Assembly: GCA_028293775.1 (NCBI GenBank)
Contig: JAQGOD010000309.1
Coordinates: 1-7,470, forward strand
DNA: 7,470 nt
Reading direction: 5' to 3'
Source of the DNA: Gammaproteobacteria bacterium
GTDB lineage: Bacteria > Pseudomonadota > Gammaproteobacteria > Steroidobacterales > Steroidobacteraceae
Shown here in pieces: positions 1 to 6,962 of the stretch. Below the pieces are notes generated by a model. The model did not search any database, had not been told where the DNA came from, and worked only from the letters and a program-made list of their open reading frames with translations. The translations under genes and the position numbers were made by a program. Each line of letters opens with the position of its first letter. Within the stretch, counting starts at the first letter, position 1.

Positions 1-1241
1 CCGCGACTTACGATTTCGCCATTCACACTCACGGCTCGATCGGACCTTCCTGTGCGGTCGCGCAGTGGGAGGGCGATCGGCTCACCTGTTGGAACGCCGC
101 GCAGTCGCCTCATAATTTGCGCAAGCAACTGGCCGCCATGTTCTCCCTGAAGGATGAACAGGTCCATGGTATTTACATCGAAGGCTCGGGTTGCTATGGC
201 CGCAATGGACATGAAGATGCCGCGGCCGATGCCGCATTGCTCGCTCGCGCGGTTAACGCACCTGTCCGGGTACAATGGATGCGGGCGGAGGAGCACGGTT
301 GGGATCCCAAAGGCCCCCCTACCCTGCTCGACATGCGCGCGGGAATTGATCCCCAGGGGAAGATCGCCGCTTGGGAGTCCGAACTCTACATTCCGGACGG
401 TGTGGCCGGATTTGTGGCCTTGGTCGGCGCCGATCACGCGAAGCTCAATAGCTTAGGAACGCTGAGCCCGGGTGGAGTACTCAACGACCTCGCCATTCCC
501 TATGCCATAGACAACGTCAAAACGACCGCGCATCGCTTGGAATCGACGCCCCTGAAGCCTGCTTGGATCCGCTCGCCCGGCAGGATGCAAAACTCCTTCG
601 CGAACGAATCCTTCTTCGACGAGATTGCAGCACACGTAGGCTTAGATCCGCTCGACGCACGACTTCAATATTTGCACGATGAACGCGGCAAAGAGGTGCT
701 CCAGCGCCTTGCGACTTTAAGCGGCTGGCGACAGCGCCCAAAACCCGATCGACACGCGGAGAAGAGCGTCGGCAGAGGTATGGCCTACATCATGTATGAA
801 CTCGTGAGAACTTATGTGGGCATGGTCTGTGAAGCAGAAGTGAACCGTAAGACCGGTGAGATTGCCGTGAAGAAATTCTACGTGGCGCACGATTGCGGCC
901 AGATCATCAATCCAGACGGTGTGCGCAATCAAATCGAAGGAAACGTCGTGCAAAGCGTCAGCCGCGTGATGCAAGAACAACTGCGCTTCAATCGCTCGCG
1001 AGTGACCAGCGTTGATTGGGCGAGCTATCCCATTCTGCGATTTCCGCAAGTTCCCGAGGTTGTCATGGACCTCATTGACCGACCGCAGGACGTGCCTTGG
1101 GGCGCGGGCGAACCGACAGCCGCCCTCGTGCCCGGCGCGATCAGCAACGCGGTATTCGACGCCATCGGCGTGCGGCTTCGATCCGTGCCCTTCACTCCCG
1201 AAAAGGTCAAAGCGGCCATCGATGGAGCCTCCAAGAGCTGA
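1..1241 (+). CDS. Molybdopterin-dependent oxidoreductase, IorB/NicB-like large subunit (5' truncated by window edge)
   Basis: This is the C-terminal ~412 residues of a xanthine dehydrogenase-family molybdenum subunit of the isoquinoline 1-oxidoreductase beta / nicotinate dehydrogenase B type. The family usually runs to about 700 residues or more, so the N-terminal part lies left of the window. The reading frame is open from base 3 with no start needed; the TTG at 117 is internal. Visible family motifs are HGSIGPSCAVA just inside the edge, EGSGCYGRNGHEDAAADAA (bases ~177-235), and WGAGEPTAALVPGAISNA. The Glu of GAGEP (codon 1110-1112) matches the catalytic base of this family. These enzymes hydroxylate N-heterocycles or aldehydes and normally pair with a small 2Fe-2S subunit (IorA-like), which would lie outside the window. 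The substrate cannot be told from sequence. The stop is TGA at 1239-1241. Family assignment is firm; the specific enzyme is not. Confidence 0.9.
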   Translation, partial: ATYDFAIHTHGSIGPSCAVAQWEGDRLTCWNAAQSPHNLRKQLAAMFSLKDEQVHGIYIEGSGCYGRNGHEDAAADAALLARAVNAPVRVQWMRAEEHGWDPKGPPTLLDMRAGIDPQGKIAAWESELYIPDGVAGFVALVGADHAKLNSLGTLSPGGVLNDLAIPYAIDNVKTTAHRLESTPLKPAWIRSPGRMQNSFANESFFDEIAAHVGLDPLDARLQYLHDERGKEVLQRLATLSGWRQRPKPDRHAEKSVGRGMAYIMYELVRTYVGMVCEAEVNRKTGEIAVKKFYVAHDCGQIINPDGVRNQIEGNVVQSVSRVMQEQLRFNRSRVTSVDWASYPILRFPQVPEVVMDLIDRPQDVPWGAGEPTAALVPGAISNAVFDAIGVRLRSVPFTPEKVKAAIDGASKS

Positions 1242-1269
1242 AACCTTCGTATCCCCATCAATCCCTTCG

Positions 1270-1300
1270 TTGAACTTTTCTTGGCTGTTCGCAGTATCAT
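1270..1300 (+). promoter_or_regulatory. Possible sigma70-type promoter of cdh
   Basis: TTGAAC (1270-1275) and TATCAT (1295-1300) resemble -35 and -10 boxes, separated by 19 bp, which is longer than the ideal 17. The expected transcript start would fall almost on the cdh start codon at 1304/1307. No Shine-Dalgarno sequence is present, so a leaderless message is conceivable. This is a motif match by eye only. Confidence 0.22.
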
Positions 1301-1303
1301 GAG

Positions 1304-2107
1304 ATGGTGAACGCGAAATTACGTCGTATTTTATTTACATTGGTAGCCGTGGCAGTCACTTCTGCGCCGGGTGGCAAAGGCGGCCTTCACACGCCGGGCC
1401 AGAAATCCGTTGAGTTGCCGCCAAACGCCGGGCGCGACGCATTTCGGCAGATCGTGCAAGATCAGTGCGTCATAAACTGGCAGCAGCATAAGAACCCCGA
1501 TCCCTGCGAGCGCGTCGTCCTCGCGGATCAAAAATTCGGCGATTCCGGATACGCAGTGCTGGCGGATCCTTCGGGCGGTGCCCATTATGTGTTGATTCCC
1601 ACTCGGACGATGCGGGGCGTCGAAGGCGCTGAGCTGCTCGATCCCGATGCGCCGAATTATTTCGCAGAGGCCTGGCACGCGCGGGATCTAATCAGTCAAT
1701 TCGTCGGCCACGATGTAGCGAGAACTGCGATAGGGTTGGTGGTGAACACCGTACGTACCCGCACCCAGGATCAGTTCCATATTCACATCAGTTGCCTGCG
1801 GCAAGACGTGGTCGACTCGTTGCGGGCGGCGCGCGAAAAAGTTTCCGAGACTTGGTCACCGGTCAGCATTGCCGGATCCGACTACCAAGCACTGCTGATC
1901 GGCGAGCCGGAGCTTGATGGCTCGAACCTATTCGAGCTGCTGGCAAAGCTGAACCCGAGCGCGCGCCATCATATGGGTGACTACACGTTAATCGTTGCGG
2001 GCATGCAATTGCGCACCGGTCCCGGGTTCATCGCTCTGACAGGCACGGGGCCAACCGGAGAAATGCTGTTGGATTCGACATGCACGGTGGCGGGCGGAGG
2101 GGGTTGA
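1304..2107 (+). CDS. cdh: CDP-diacylglycerol pyrophosphatase (CDP-diacylglycerol diphosphatase)
   Basis: A 267-residue protein that hydrolyses CDP-diacylglycerol to phosphatidate and CMP at the inner membrane. It aligns by eye with E. coli Cdh along most of its length. Shared stretches include the N-terminal CVINWQQHKNPDPCERV (E. coli CLPNQQQNQNPSPC), YVLIPTRTMRGVE, PNYFAEAWHARD and the HIT-like signature QFHIHISC at residues 157-164, whose H159 and H161 are the catalytic-type histidines; HHMGDYTL follows near residue 220. The first ~22 residues (MVNAKLRRILFTLVAVAVTS) form a basic-then-hydrophobic signal or anchor, as in E. coli. ATG at 1304 is the first possible start because an in-frame TGA lies at 1271; GTG at 1307 is the only close alternative. 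No ribosome-binding site precedes it. The stop is one base from the parB stop on the other strand. Confidence 0.92.
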   Translation: MVNAKLRRILFTLVAVAVTSAPGGKGGLHTPGQKSVELPPNAGRDAFRQIVQDQCVINWQQHKNPDPCERVVLADQKFGDSGYAVLADPSGGAHYVLIPTRTMRGVEGAELLDPDAPNYFAEAWHARDLISQFVGHDVARTAIGLVVNTVRTRTQDQFHIHISCLRQDVVDSLRAAREKVSETWSPVSIAGSDYQALLIGEPELDGSNLFELLAKLNPSARHHMGDYTLIVAGMQLRTGPGFIALTGTGPTGEMLLDSTCTVAGGGG

Positions 2108-2108
2108 A

Positions 2109-2966
2109 CTAGGGGTCGATCGTCACCAGCCGCGCGAGTGCCGCATCCCGCGTCTGCGCATCGTCGAACTCAATCACGATCTTGCCGGTGCCGTTGGTGC
2201 GTTGGTGGAGTTCGACGCGCATCCCGGGCGTGCGCATCACTTCACTGATGACTGCGAGCACGGGAGGCGCTGCGCGCGAGCGCTCGGTGCGCGCCTCAGT
2301 CACGTTGCGCACTTGAGCTTCGGTCTCGCGCACGCTCCAATGACGCGTCGCGATGAGCTGCGCGAGTCGCACGCGCTCCGCGTCGTCCTCGAGGCCGAGC
2401 AAGGCGCGCGCGTGGCCCATGCTGATGGTCCGGGTCTCCATCATCGTGGCGACCTCGGCGGGCAGCTCGAGGAGGCGCAGTAGGTTACTCACCGCCGCGC
2501 GCGAGCGTCCAATAGCGCGCCCGATCTGCTCCTGCGTGAGAGAGAATTCCTCGATCAGCCGCTTAAGAGCACGCGCCTCGTCCGCGGGGCTGAGTTCCTC
2601 GCGCTGGATATTCTCGATCAGCGAAATCGCGAGCGCTTCTTGATCGTTGAACTCGCGAATAATCGCCGGGATGTCGGTGAGTCCTGCGAGCTGCGCAGCC
2701 CTGAAGCGGCGCTCGCCCGCCACCACCTCGAACTGATGCGGGAGGCCGGGCACCGGTCGGACGATGAGCGGCTGGATGAGGCCGGTAGCCTTGACCGAGG
2801 CGACGAGTTCCTCGAGGAGTTCGGGGCTGGACTCGCTACGGGCTGGTTGCAGAGCCGCGCGAACGGCCTTGATCGGGATAAAGCCGGTCCCTTGCCGATA
2901 GAGACGCCGGGGGTGCGCGTTCAGGAACGCCTGCAGCTCGCTCACCCCACCCGCGGTTGAACTCAT
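2109..2966 (-). CDS. parB: ParB/Spo0J-family chromosome partition protein, without adjacent parA
   Basis: A 285-residue ParB. The N-terminal CTPase/ParB domain spans about residues 28-122, with LIQPLIVRP (63-71), the nucleotide-binding GERRFRA box (84-90) and ENIQRE (118-123). A helix-turn-helix that reads parS follows at about 143-167 (LTQEQIGRAIGRSRAAVSN). MGHARALLGL is at 183-192. The C-terminal dimerisation segment is GKIVIEFDDAQTRDAALARL (261-280). Such proteins load on parS, spread as CTP-dependent clamps and are moved by ParA. The usual basic N-terminal GLGRGL-type arm that stimulates ParA is not recognisable. parA normally precedes parB on the same strand, but here a divergent patatin gene sits upstream. 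ATG at 2966 is preceded by AGGA (plus-strand TCCT 2974-2977) six bases away, a good ribosome-binding site. Family firm; a role as the main chromosomal ParB is uncertain. Confidence 0.93.
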   Translation of the reverse strand: MSSTAGGVSELQAFLNAHPRRLYRQGTGFIPIKAVRAALQPARSESSPELLEELVASVKATGLIQPLIVRPVPGLPHQFEVVAGERRFRAAQLAGLTDIPAIIREFNDQEALAISLIENIQREELSPADEARALKRLIEEFSLTQEQIGRAIGRSRAAVSNLLRLLELPAEVATMMETRTISMGHARALLGLEDDAERVRLAQLIATRHWSVRETEAQVRNVTEARTERSRAAPPVLAVISEVMRTPGMRVELHQRTNGTGKIVIEFDDAQTRDAALARLVTIDP

Positions 2967-3037
2967 CCCCCAATCCTACCTCAATCGCACCCGCCCCGCA
3001 GCCTAGCCCGGCGGGAGGATTCGGATTAACTTGAACC
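2967..3037. promoter_or_regulatory. Divergent parB / patatin intergenic region
   Basis: This 71-bp spacer must carry the control signals for both divergent genes. On the minus strand an AGGA ribosome-binding site (2974-2977) serves parB. On the plus strand GGGAGGA (3013-3019) lies 18 bases before the patatin ATG, unusually far. CCCGCC (2990-2995) and GGCGGG (3010-3015) can pair into a 6-bp stem with a 14-base loop that would cover the start of that GGGAGGA. No convincing -35/-10 pair was seen for either gene. Confidence 0.4.
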
Positions 3038-4576
3038 ATGCTCAAAAACCCGATATCCACTGGCCTGAACATTTTCGCGTGGCTTTTCATTCGGCTACCT
3101 CTGGGTTTTTCGCTACCGTTCACGGCCCTGTCGCTGGCTTGGGTCTTCGGTGGTTTCCGTCTGGCAAACGATCGCCTGGCCACACCGCTAGCTGCCGCCG
3201 TCGCCTCTTTTCTCGAGGCGCAATTGCCGAAGCCCATAGGGGCCGCGCTGATCAGCGATTTACAGGCGTTCGTACATGCCGGAATGATTATTGTTCTATT
3301 TGCACTCGGATTCATCGTCGCTTACAACGTGTCCGCCTTCCTTAACTGGATCCTGGTGATATCGAATCTTAAGCCGGTTCCCGATTCCGACGGTCCGCCC
3401 CAAGTAGCGGATGAAGCGCCAGACGCGCCGAGCCCGCTTAGAAACATAGAACGCATCGGCATCGTGCTCGCCGGCGGCGGTGCGAAGGGTGCATACCAGG
3501 CCGGTGCAATGAAGGCGATTTACCGCTTCCTGGCACAACACGGCGCCCTCGGGAAGGTTCGCGTGATATCGGGTACGTCCATAGGTTCTTGGAATGCCTT
3601 GTTCTGGCTTGGCAATCTAATCAAGCCCGCGAACGATTGGAACCATCGCAGCGTTCATGAACGCTGGTGGCGCTCGATCAGCGCGAAGTCGCTTACCGCT
3701 CCCTCCTGGTATGTTCCGTTTTTCCGTAATGCGTTCCTCTCCTCGCTCCCGTGGCAACAAGATTTTGACCGCCTTTTCGGCCGTGAAGATGTGAAACAGC
3801 AGTTGCTCGCTTCCACGATTCATTTTTATTTGACCCGCTCCGATGTGCGTACCGGACAGTTGGAGTGTGTGACGAACAATCCCGCTCCGCCCAAAATTCA
3901 ACGCGTTACGTATGAGACCTTGAATCCCCGCGGTGATGCGGCCACCTTTATTGATGGCGTCAAGGCGGGCGTGTTTGCCTCGATGGATCTACCGCCGCTG
4001 TTTCCTTATGCTCTACGCAACAACAGACAGTTCGAAGACGGCGGTGTTATCGATAACCTGCCGATAACCTTCCCTGCCATAGAAGGGTGCGACCTGATCT
4101 TCATACTTCCGCTCAACTCGGATTTCGAAGAACAGCCGAACCGGCACTCCGTTCTAGCGAGGCTGCTGCGCGTCATGGATGTTCGCCAAGGAGTGCTCGA
4201 ACGTAGCGGTTTTAAAATGCTTTACCTTTATAACGAGCTTGCGGCTCTGCGCAGGCAGGTCGCCGCCGTGGCGCCCGAGGTCCCCGCCGCGGCAGTCGCC
4301 CAAGCGGAAATCGGGCGCGCCTCGCCTCTCATATCTGCGCTGCAGCGGCGCAACGAACTCATCAATGTATTCGCCATCTGCCCATTGAAGTCATTTGTCG
4401 AAGAGACCATCGACACCCGGGAGCTGTGGAAGCGTAAGGAAGCCGGGGTCGCCTTTGAGGTCATGGGAAACGCCACGGCCGGTCTTTTGCCCCACTTTGA
4501 TTTCCAGCCGCAAGATGCCGTGCGGGTGGCGCTCGTCGGCCGCGGGGGCAACATAACGTGGGACGAGCAATTTTGA
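3038..4576 (+). CDS. Patatin-like phospholipase with N-terminal membrane anchor
   Basis: A 512-residue protein predicted to hydrolyse acyl esters of lipids. Two hydrophobic stretches at about residues 9-40 and 78-110 suggest membrane insertion, followed by an acidic proline-rich linker (112-135). The patatin domain then begins at about 139. It has the oxyanion-hole loop GGGAKG (146-151), the nucleophile elbow GTSIG (179-183) with S181, and EDGG (333-336) with D334, giving a complete Ser-Asp dyad. The C-terminal ~130 residues after the catalytic domain are of no recognised family. ATG at 3038 is the first possible start because an in-frame TGA lies at 3032. The nearest Shine-Dalgarno-like run, GGGAGGA at 3013-3019, is 18 bases away, so initiation is atypical. 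The gene diverges from parB, and the DUF2817 gene follows 45 bp downstream. Substrate (phospholipid or neutral lipid) is unknown. Confidence 0.9.
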   Translation: MLKNPISTGLNIFAWLFIRLPLGFSLPFTALSLAWVFGGFRLANDRLATPLAAAVASFLEAQLPKPIGAALISDLQAFVHAGMIIVLFALGFIVAYNVSAFLNWILVISNLKPVPDSDGPPQVADEAPDAPSPLRNIERIGIVLAGGGAKGAYQAGAMKAIYRFLAQHGALGKVRVISGTSIGSWNALFWLGNLIKPANDWNHRSVHERWWRSISAKSLTAPSWYVPFFRNAFLSSLPWQQDFDRLFGREDVKQQLLASTIHFYLTRSDVRTGQLECVTNNPAPPKIQRVTYETLNPRGDAATFIDGVKAGVFASMDLPPLFPYALRNNRQFEDGGVIDNLPITFPAIEGCDLIFILPLNSDFEEQPNRHSVLARLLRVMDVRQGVLERSGFKMLYLYNELAALRRQVAAVAPEVPAAAVAQAEIGRASPLISALQRRNELINVFAICPLKSFVEETIDTRELWKRKEAGVAFEVMGNATAGLLPHFDFQPQDAVRVALVGRGGNITWDEQF

Positions 4577-4581
4577 AGCGG

Positions 4582-4599
4582 TCAGTTGTGCCAAACTGA
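4582..4599 (+). other. Small stem-loop between the patatin and DUF2817 genes
   Basis: TCAGTT (4582-4587) pairs with AACTGA (4594-4599) around a six-base loop. No T-run follows, so it is not a standard intrinsic terminator. It may be incidental or an mRNA-processing structure in a two-gene transcript. Confidence 0.25.
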
Positions 4600-4611
4600 G
4601 GCTTAGTCATC

Positions 4612-4616
4612 AGGAG
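4612..4616 (+). promoter_or_regulatory. Ribosome-binding site that decides the DUF2817 start
   Basis: AGGAG at 4612-4616 is five bases from the GTG at 4622 but overlaps the other in-frame GTG at 4616. Normal spacing therefore favours initiation at 4622. Confidence 0.6.
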
Positions 4617-4621
4617 TGGCC

Positions 4622-5695
4622 GTGGACGGATGCTTCAGCGAAAACTACGTCGGTGCGCGAGAAAAGTTCCTGGGCGCAGCACGCGCTGCGGGCGCGGTGG
4701 TCGAGAGTTTCTTGCTTCCCGAGCGAGGGCCGAACAACGGCGAACTAGCGACTGATATTGCCTGGCTCGGACAGTCCGACGCTTCGCGGGTATTGGTCAC
4801 GACCTCGGGAACGCACGGAGTCGAGGGTTTTTTTGGTTCGGCAACTCAGATCGAATGGCTGCGTCGTGTAAAAACGGCGCCCTTGCCGAAAGGTGTCGCA
4901 GTGCTTCACGTGCATGCGATTAACCCCTATGGATTTGCGTGGCTAAGGCGCACCAACGAACAAAATATCGACATCAATCGCAACTGGATTGATTTCGACC
5001 TGCCTGTGCCTGAGAACCGCTTGTACGACGAGTTATCCGATGATCTTTGCCCGACCGACTGGTCGGCCGGGACTCAAGCACGTACCGGCACGCGACTCGC
5101 GCAGTGGATCCAGCAACACGGCTTTGCGTCATTTCAACAGGCGGTCTCCGGAGGACAATGGAAGCATCCGACCGGACTCTTTTACGGCGGTACGGCACCC
5201 AGCTGGTCGCGCAAGACCTTGACGAGAATCATCGAATCTAAACTCGGCCATGCATCGCGGGTAAACATCATCGATTTTCACACGGGTCTGGGTCCTTATG
5301 GCTATGCCGAGCCCATTATCGGTCGGCCGTGCGCGGACCCAGGCTTTGCGCGCACCCGCTTCTGGATCGGGTTGGCAGCGAGGTCCTTGCACGGGGATGG
5401 CTCGGTCTCGGCGGAAATCAAGGGCGATGGCATGAGCGTCTTGCCCGCAATGATACCGAGGGCGGTAGTCGATGCGATTGCTCTCGAATGCGGAATTCGC
5501 CCAATCAACGAAGTGGCGCTCGCGCTCAGGGCCGATGCCTGGCTGCATGCTCACGGCGATCTCGCCTCGGCCGAAGCCAAGTCGATTAAATCAACTCTTC
5601 GCGCCGCATTTCATTGCGACGATCCTCTATGGCAAGGCATGGCGCTAGGCCAAGGCTTGGCCGCCTGCCAAGCCGCCGTGGCCGGACTGTTGTGA
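4622..5695 (+). CDS. DUF2817 family M14-like zinc metallopeptidase
   Basis: A 357-residue protein of the DUF2817 family, which is related to M14 zinc carboxypeptidases and amidohydrolases of the AspA/AstE type. The start is GTG at 4622, chosen from the AGGAG spacing; GTG at 4616 would add two residues. Visible landmarks, numbered from 4622, are SGTHGVEG with the HxxE zinc pair H65/E68, NIDINRNW (115-122) with R120 in the position of the M14 NR substrate-binding pair, IDFHTGLGPYG with H220 as the probable third zinc ligand, and ALECG with E289 as the candidate catalytic glutamate. All expected active-site residues appear present, so the enzyme is probably functional. There is no signal peptide, so it is likely cytoplasmic. 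It follows the patatin gene on the same strand. Natural substrate is not known for the family. Confidence 0.88.
   Translation: MDGCFSENYVGAREKFLGAARAAGAVVESFLLPERGPNNGELATDIAWLGQSDASRVLVTTSGTHGVEGFFGSATQIEWLRRVKTAPLPKGVAVLHVHAINPYGFAWLRRTNEQNIDINRNWIDFDLPVPENRLYDELSDDLCPTDWSAGTQARTGTRLAQWIQQHGFASFQQAVSGGQWKHPTGLFYGGTAPSWSRKTLTRIIESKLGHASRVNIIDFHTGLGPYGYAEPIIGRPCADPGFARTRFWIGLAARSLHGDGSVSAEIKGDGMSVLPAMIPRAVVDAIALECGIRPINEVALALRADAWLHAHGDLASAEAKSIKSTLRAAFHCDDPLWQGMALGQGLAACQAAVAGLL
5648..5672 (+). repeat. Overlapping inverted repeats near the 3' end of the DUF2817 gene
   Basis: Three mutually complementary segments lie in a row: GCCAAG (5649-5654), CTTGGC (5656-5661) and GCCAAG (5667-5672). 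The middle one can pair with either flank; the left pairing extends to GGCCAA/TTGGCC with a 3-base loop. It lies inside coding sequence about 20-45 bp before the stop. There is no T-tract, so a terminator is not supported. Confidence 0.35.
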
Positions 5696-5714
5696 GGGTG
5701 CGAGAATCGCGCGC

Positions 5715-5891
5715 TTACTGCAGGAACTCTGACATCGGCGGCGCCGTGGCGGCGGCACCTGGAGGATTGGGCAAACCAAGTGTGTCCATTACCGTAAGCA
5801 GCATGCTTTGATGCTGATAGAGCGTGCCAGATGCATGCGAGAAGCCAATCGTCGCGAGCGGGCCCCAGAAAACGGCAGGAACGTGACCTCC
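5715..5891 (-). other. Phosphoesterase (alkaline/acid phosphatase-type) C-terminal fragment
   Basis: The last ~56 codons of the minus-strand gene above carry the family-like run VPAVFWGP, LYQHQSMLLTVMDTLGL and the terminal PGAAATAP..MSEFL. In phosphoesterase-family proteins this is the region just before the C-terminus, and several hundred upstream residues, including the metal-binding catalytic domain, are missing here. It is therefore only a tail and cannot be catalytic on its own. Recognition is from memory of the family, not a search. Confidence 0.55.
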
Positions 5892-6557
5892 GGAAGCCAC
5901 CGTCATGCTCGAACTCAACGCCGGCGAGCCGATCGCGGATAGGCGCAACCGGCCCCCGCTGATCACAGTCGGTCCGGCATAGTTTTTCGCTGCCGTCCCG
6001 AAAGTAACTGTGCCGCCACCCTGTTTAGTGAAGCCGCCGGCTCCCGAGACGAGCCCGGTCAGGGTCAGGGCGCCCGCCGCGGAAGTGGAGGTCGTGCTGA
6101 TGGTGTTGACGGTGACCGAATCAGTCCAGATCTGCGTGGCCGACAGAGTAATCAGCGCGGTGGTGGTCCCATCGGTCGTGATCGTCGCCGGTCCGGTCCC
6201 GGCCGCATCCAGGGTGAGCGAGCCGCCCGTGCCGTTGCTCAGGGTATTGGAAAAGTTCGTGTTGATGATCAAGAGAAGCGACCCGACGGTGATGGCGCTG
6301 TCGAGGGTGACCGCGCGGGCGACGGTGGGACTGTTAAAAAGGGCTGAGGCCCCGATGCCATTGGGAATGGCGCCCTCGGCCCAGTTCGTCGCGAGGTTCC
6401 AAGTGCCGGTCGCGGTGGTCGGCACAAAGGTTTCCGCATGCAAGTTAGGTGAGCCCAACAACAGCAGCCCCGCGATACTCCCAGCCAGGACGGAAGCCAT
6501 TAAAGCGCGTGAACGGCACAGAGGAGCCTGGGCACGGAATGCGGGCGGGATTTTCAT
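5715..6557 (-). CDS. Secreted autotransporter-associated beta-strand repeat protein fused to a phosphoesterase C-terminal tail
   Basis: A 280-residue protein. Residues 1-41 look like a signal peptide: basic start, hydrophobic core ALMASVLAGSIAGLLLLG, cleavage after LHA. Residues 51-77 (GTWNLATNWAEGAIPN..ALFN) resemble the N-terminus of verrucomicrobial beta-helix surface proteins. Residues 172-204 (GAGGFTKQGGGTVTFG...YAGPTVISGGRL) match the autotransporter-associated beta-strand repeat pattern. From about residue 225 the protein changes: GGHVPAVFWGP, GTLYQHQSMLLTVMDTLGL and PGAAATAPPMSEFL read as the end of an alkaline/acid phosphatase-type phosphoesterase. The expected PEP-CTERM or autotransporter ending is absent. 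ATG at 6557 was chosen because it begins a proper signal peptide; upstream in-frame sequence to 6953 is not protein-like. No ribosome-binding site is evident. Each half is recognisable, but whether the joined protein exists in nature is uncertain. Confidence 0.65.
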   Translation of the reverse strand: MKIPPAFRAQAPLCRSRALMASVLAGSIAGLLLLGSPNLHAETFVPTTATGTWNLATNWAEGAIPNGIGASALFNSPTVARAVTLDSAITVGSLLLIINTNFSNTLSNGTGGSLTLDAAGTGPATITTDGTTTALITLSATQIWTDSVTVNTISTTSTSAAGALTLTGLVSGAGGFTKQGGGTVTFGTAAKNYAGPTVISGGRLRLSAIGSPALSSSMTVASGGHVPAVFWGPLATIGFSHASGTLYQHQSMLLTVMDTLGLPNPPGAAATAPPMSEFLQ

Positions 6558-6962
6558 ACGGTTCGACGAGGTCGACGGGAGCAGGGGGGAAGAGGGCGTC
6601 AAACCAACGCACCCGGCCGACAATCCGTAAGATGCCGAGCCTGATGAAAGCCAGCAAATTCTTCGGAGAGAGACTGATAAAGGCAAAGTTTGGCGCGCGG
6701 TGGCCTTGCCCATCGCCCCGTTGGCAAGCTGCCTTGAGAATGCGGCTGGCAATTCGAGCACGAGCAGTCTCCAATTTCGAAGTTCCGTTTGAAACCGCGT
6801 CCGAATGAACGCGACGGTCGAGCGCGCAGCCATCCAACCGTGGCTCCGTGCTTTCGGGCGTTGGCGGGCATGAAAAGAATCGGCAAGATCAGGCTTATCA
6901 CCGTTTGAAGAGCCCCCGGATCTCCCGGGCGGCGACGCCCAGAAAGCGGACAACGATGACGC

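Noticed and set aside
3031..3345. TTG-started frame of 104 codons overlapping the start of the patatin gene, with better spacing to GGGAGGA.
   Set aside because: Its residues match no family and overlap the membrane anchor coding region of a clear gene in another frame; it is most likely a shadow frame.
4902..4917. TGCTTCACGTGCATGC resembles a parS site (centre TTCACGTG).
   Set aside because: Only 11 of 16 bases match the parS consensus, symmetry is lost on the right side, and the bases encode a conserved-looking VLHVHA stretch of the DUF2817 protein.
5698..5712. Small hairpin (GCGA-GAA-TCGC) between the two convergent stops as a bidirectional terminator.
   Set aside because: The stem is only about four to six pairs including a wobble and lacks T-tracts.
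6010..6630. Plus-strand open frame of 206 codons opposite the beta-strand repeat gene.
   Set aside because: It is the mirror of a Thr/Gly/Ala-rich coding region on the minus strand, shows only V/P/A-rich low-complexity sequence and no family motif.
6927..6940. GGGCG-GCGA-CGCCC hairpin as a terminator.
   Set aside because: The 5-bp stem has no T-run on either side and is not placed directly after a gene.
6558..6953. In-frame upstream extension of the minus-strand beta-strand repeat gene by 132 codons.
   Set aside because: The added residues are not protein-like, and the ATG at 6557 starts a proper signal peptide, which would otherwise be buried inside the protein.
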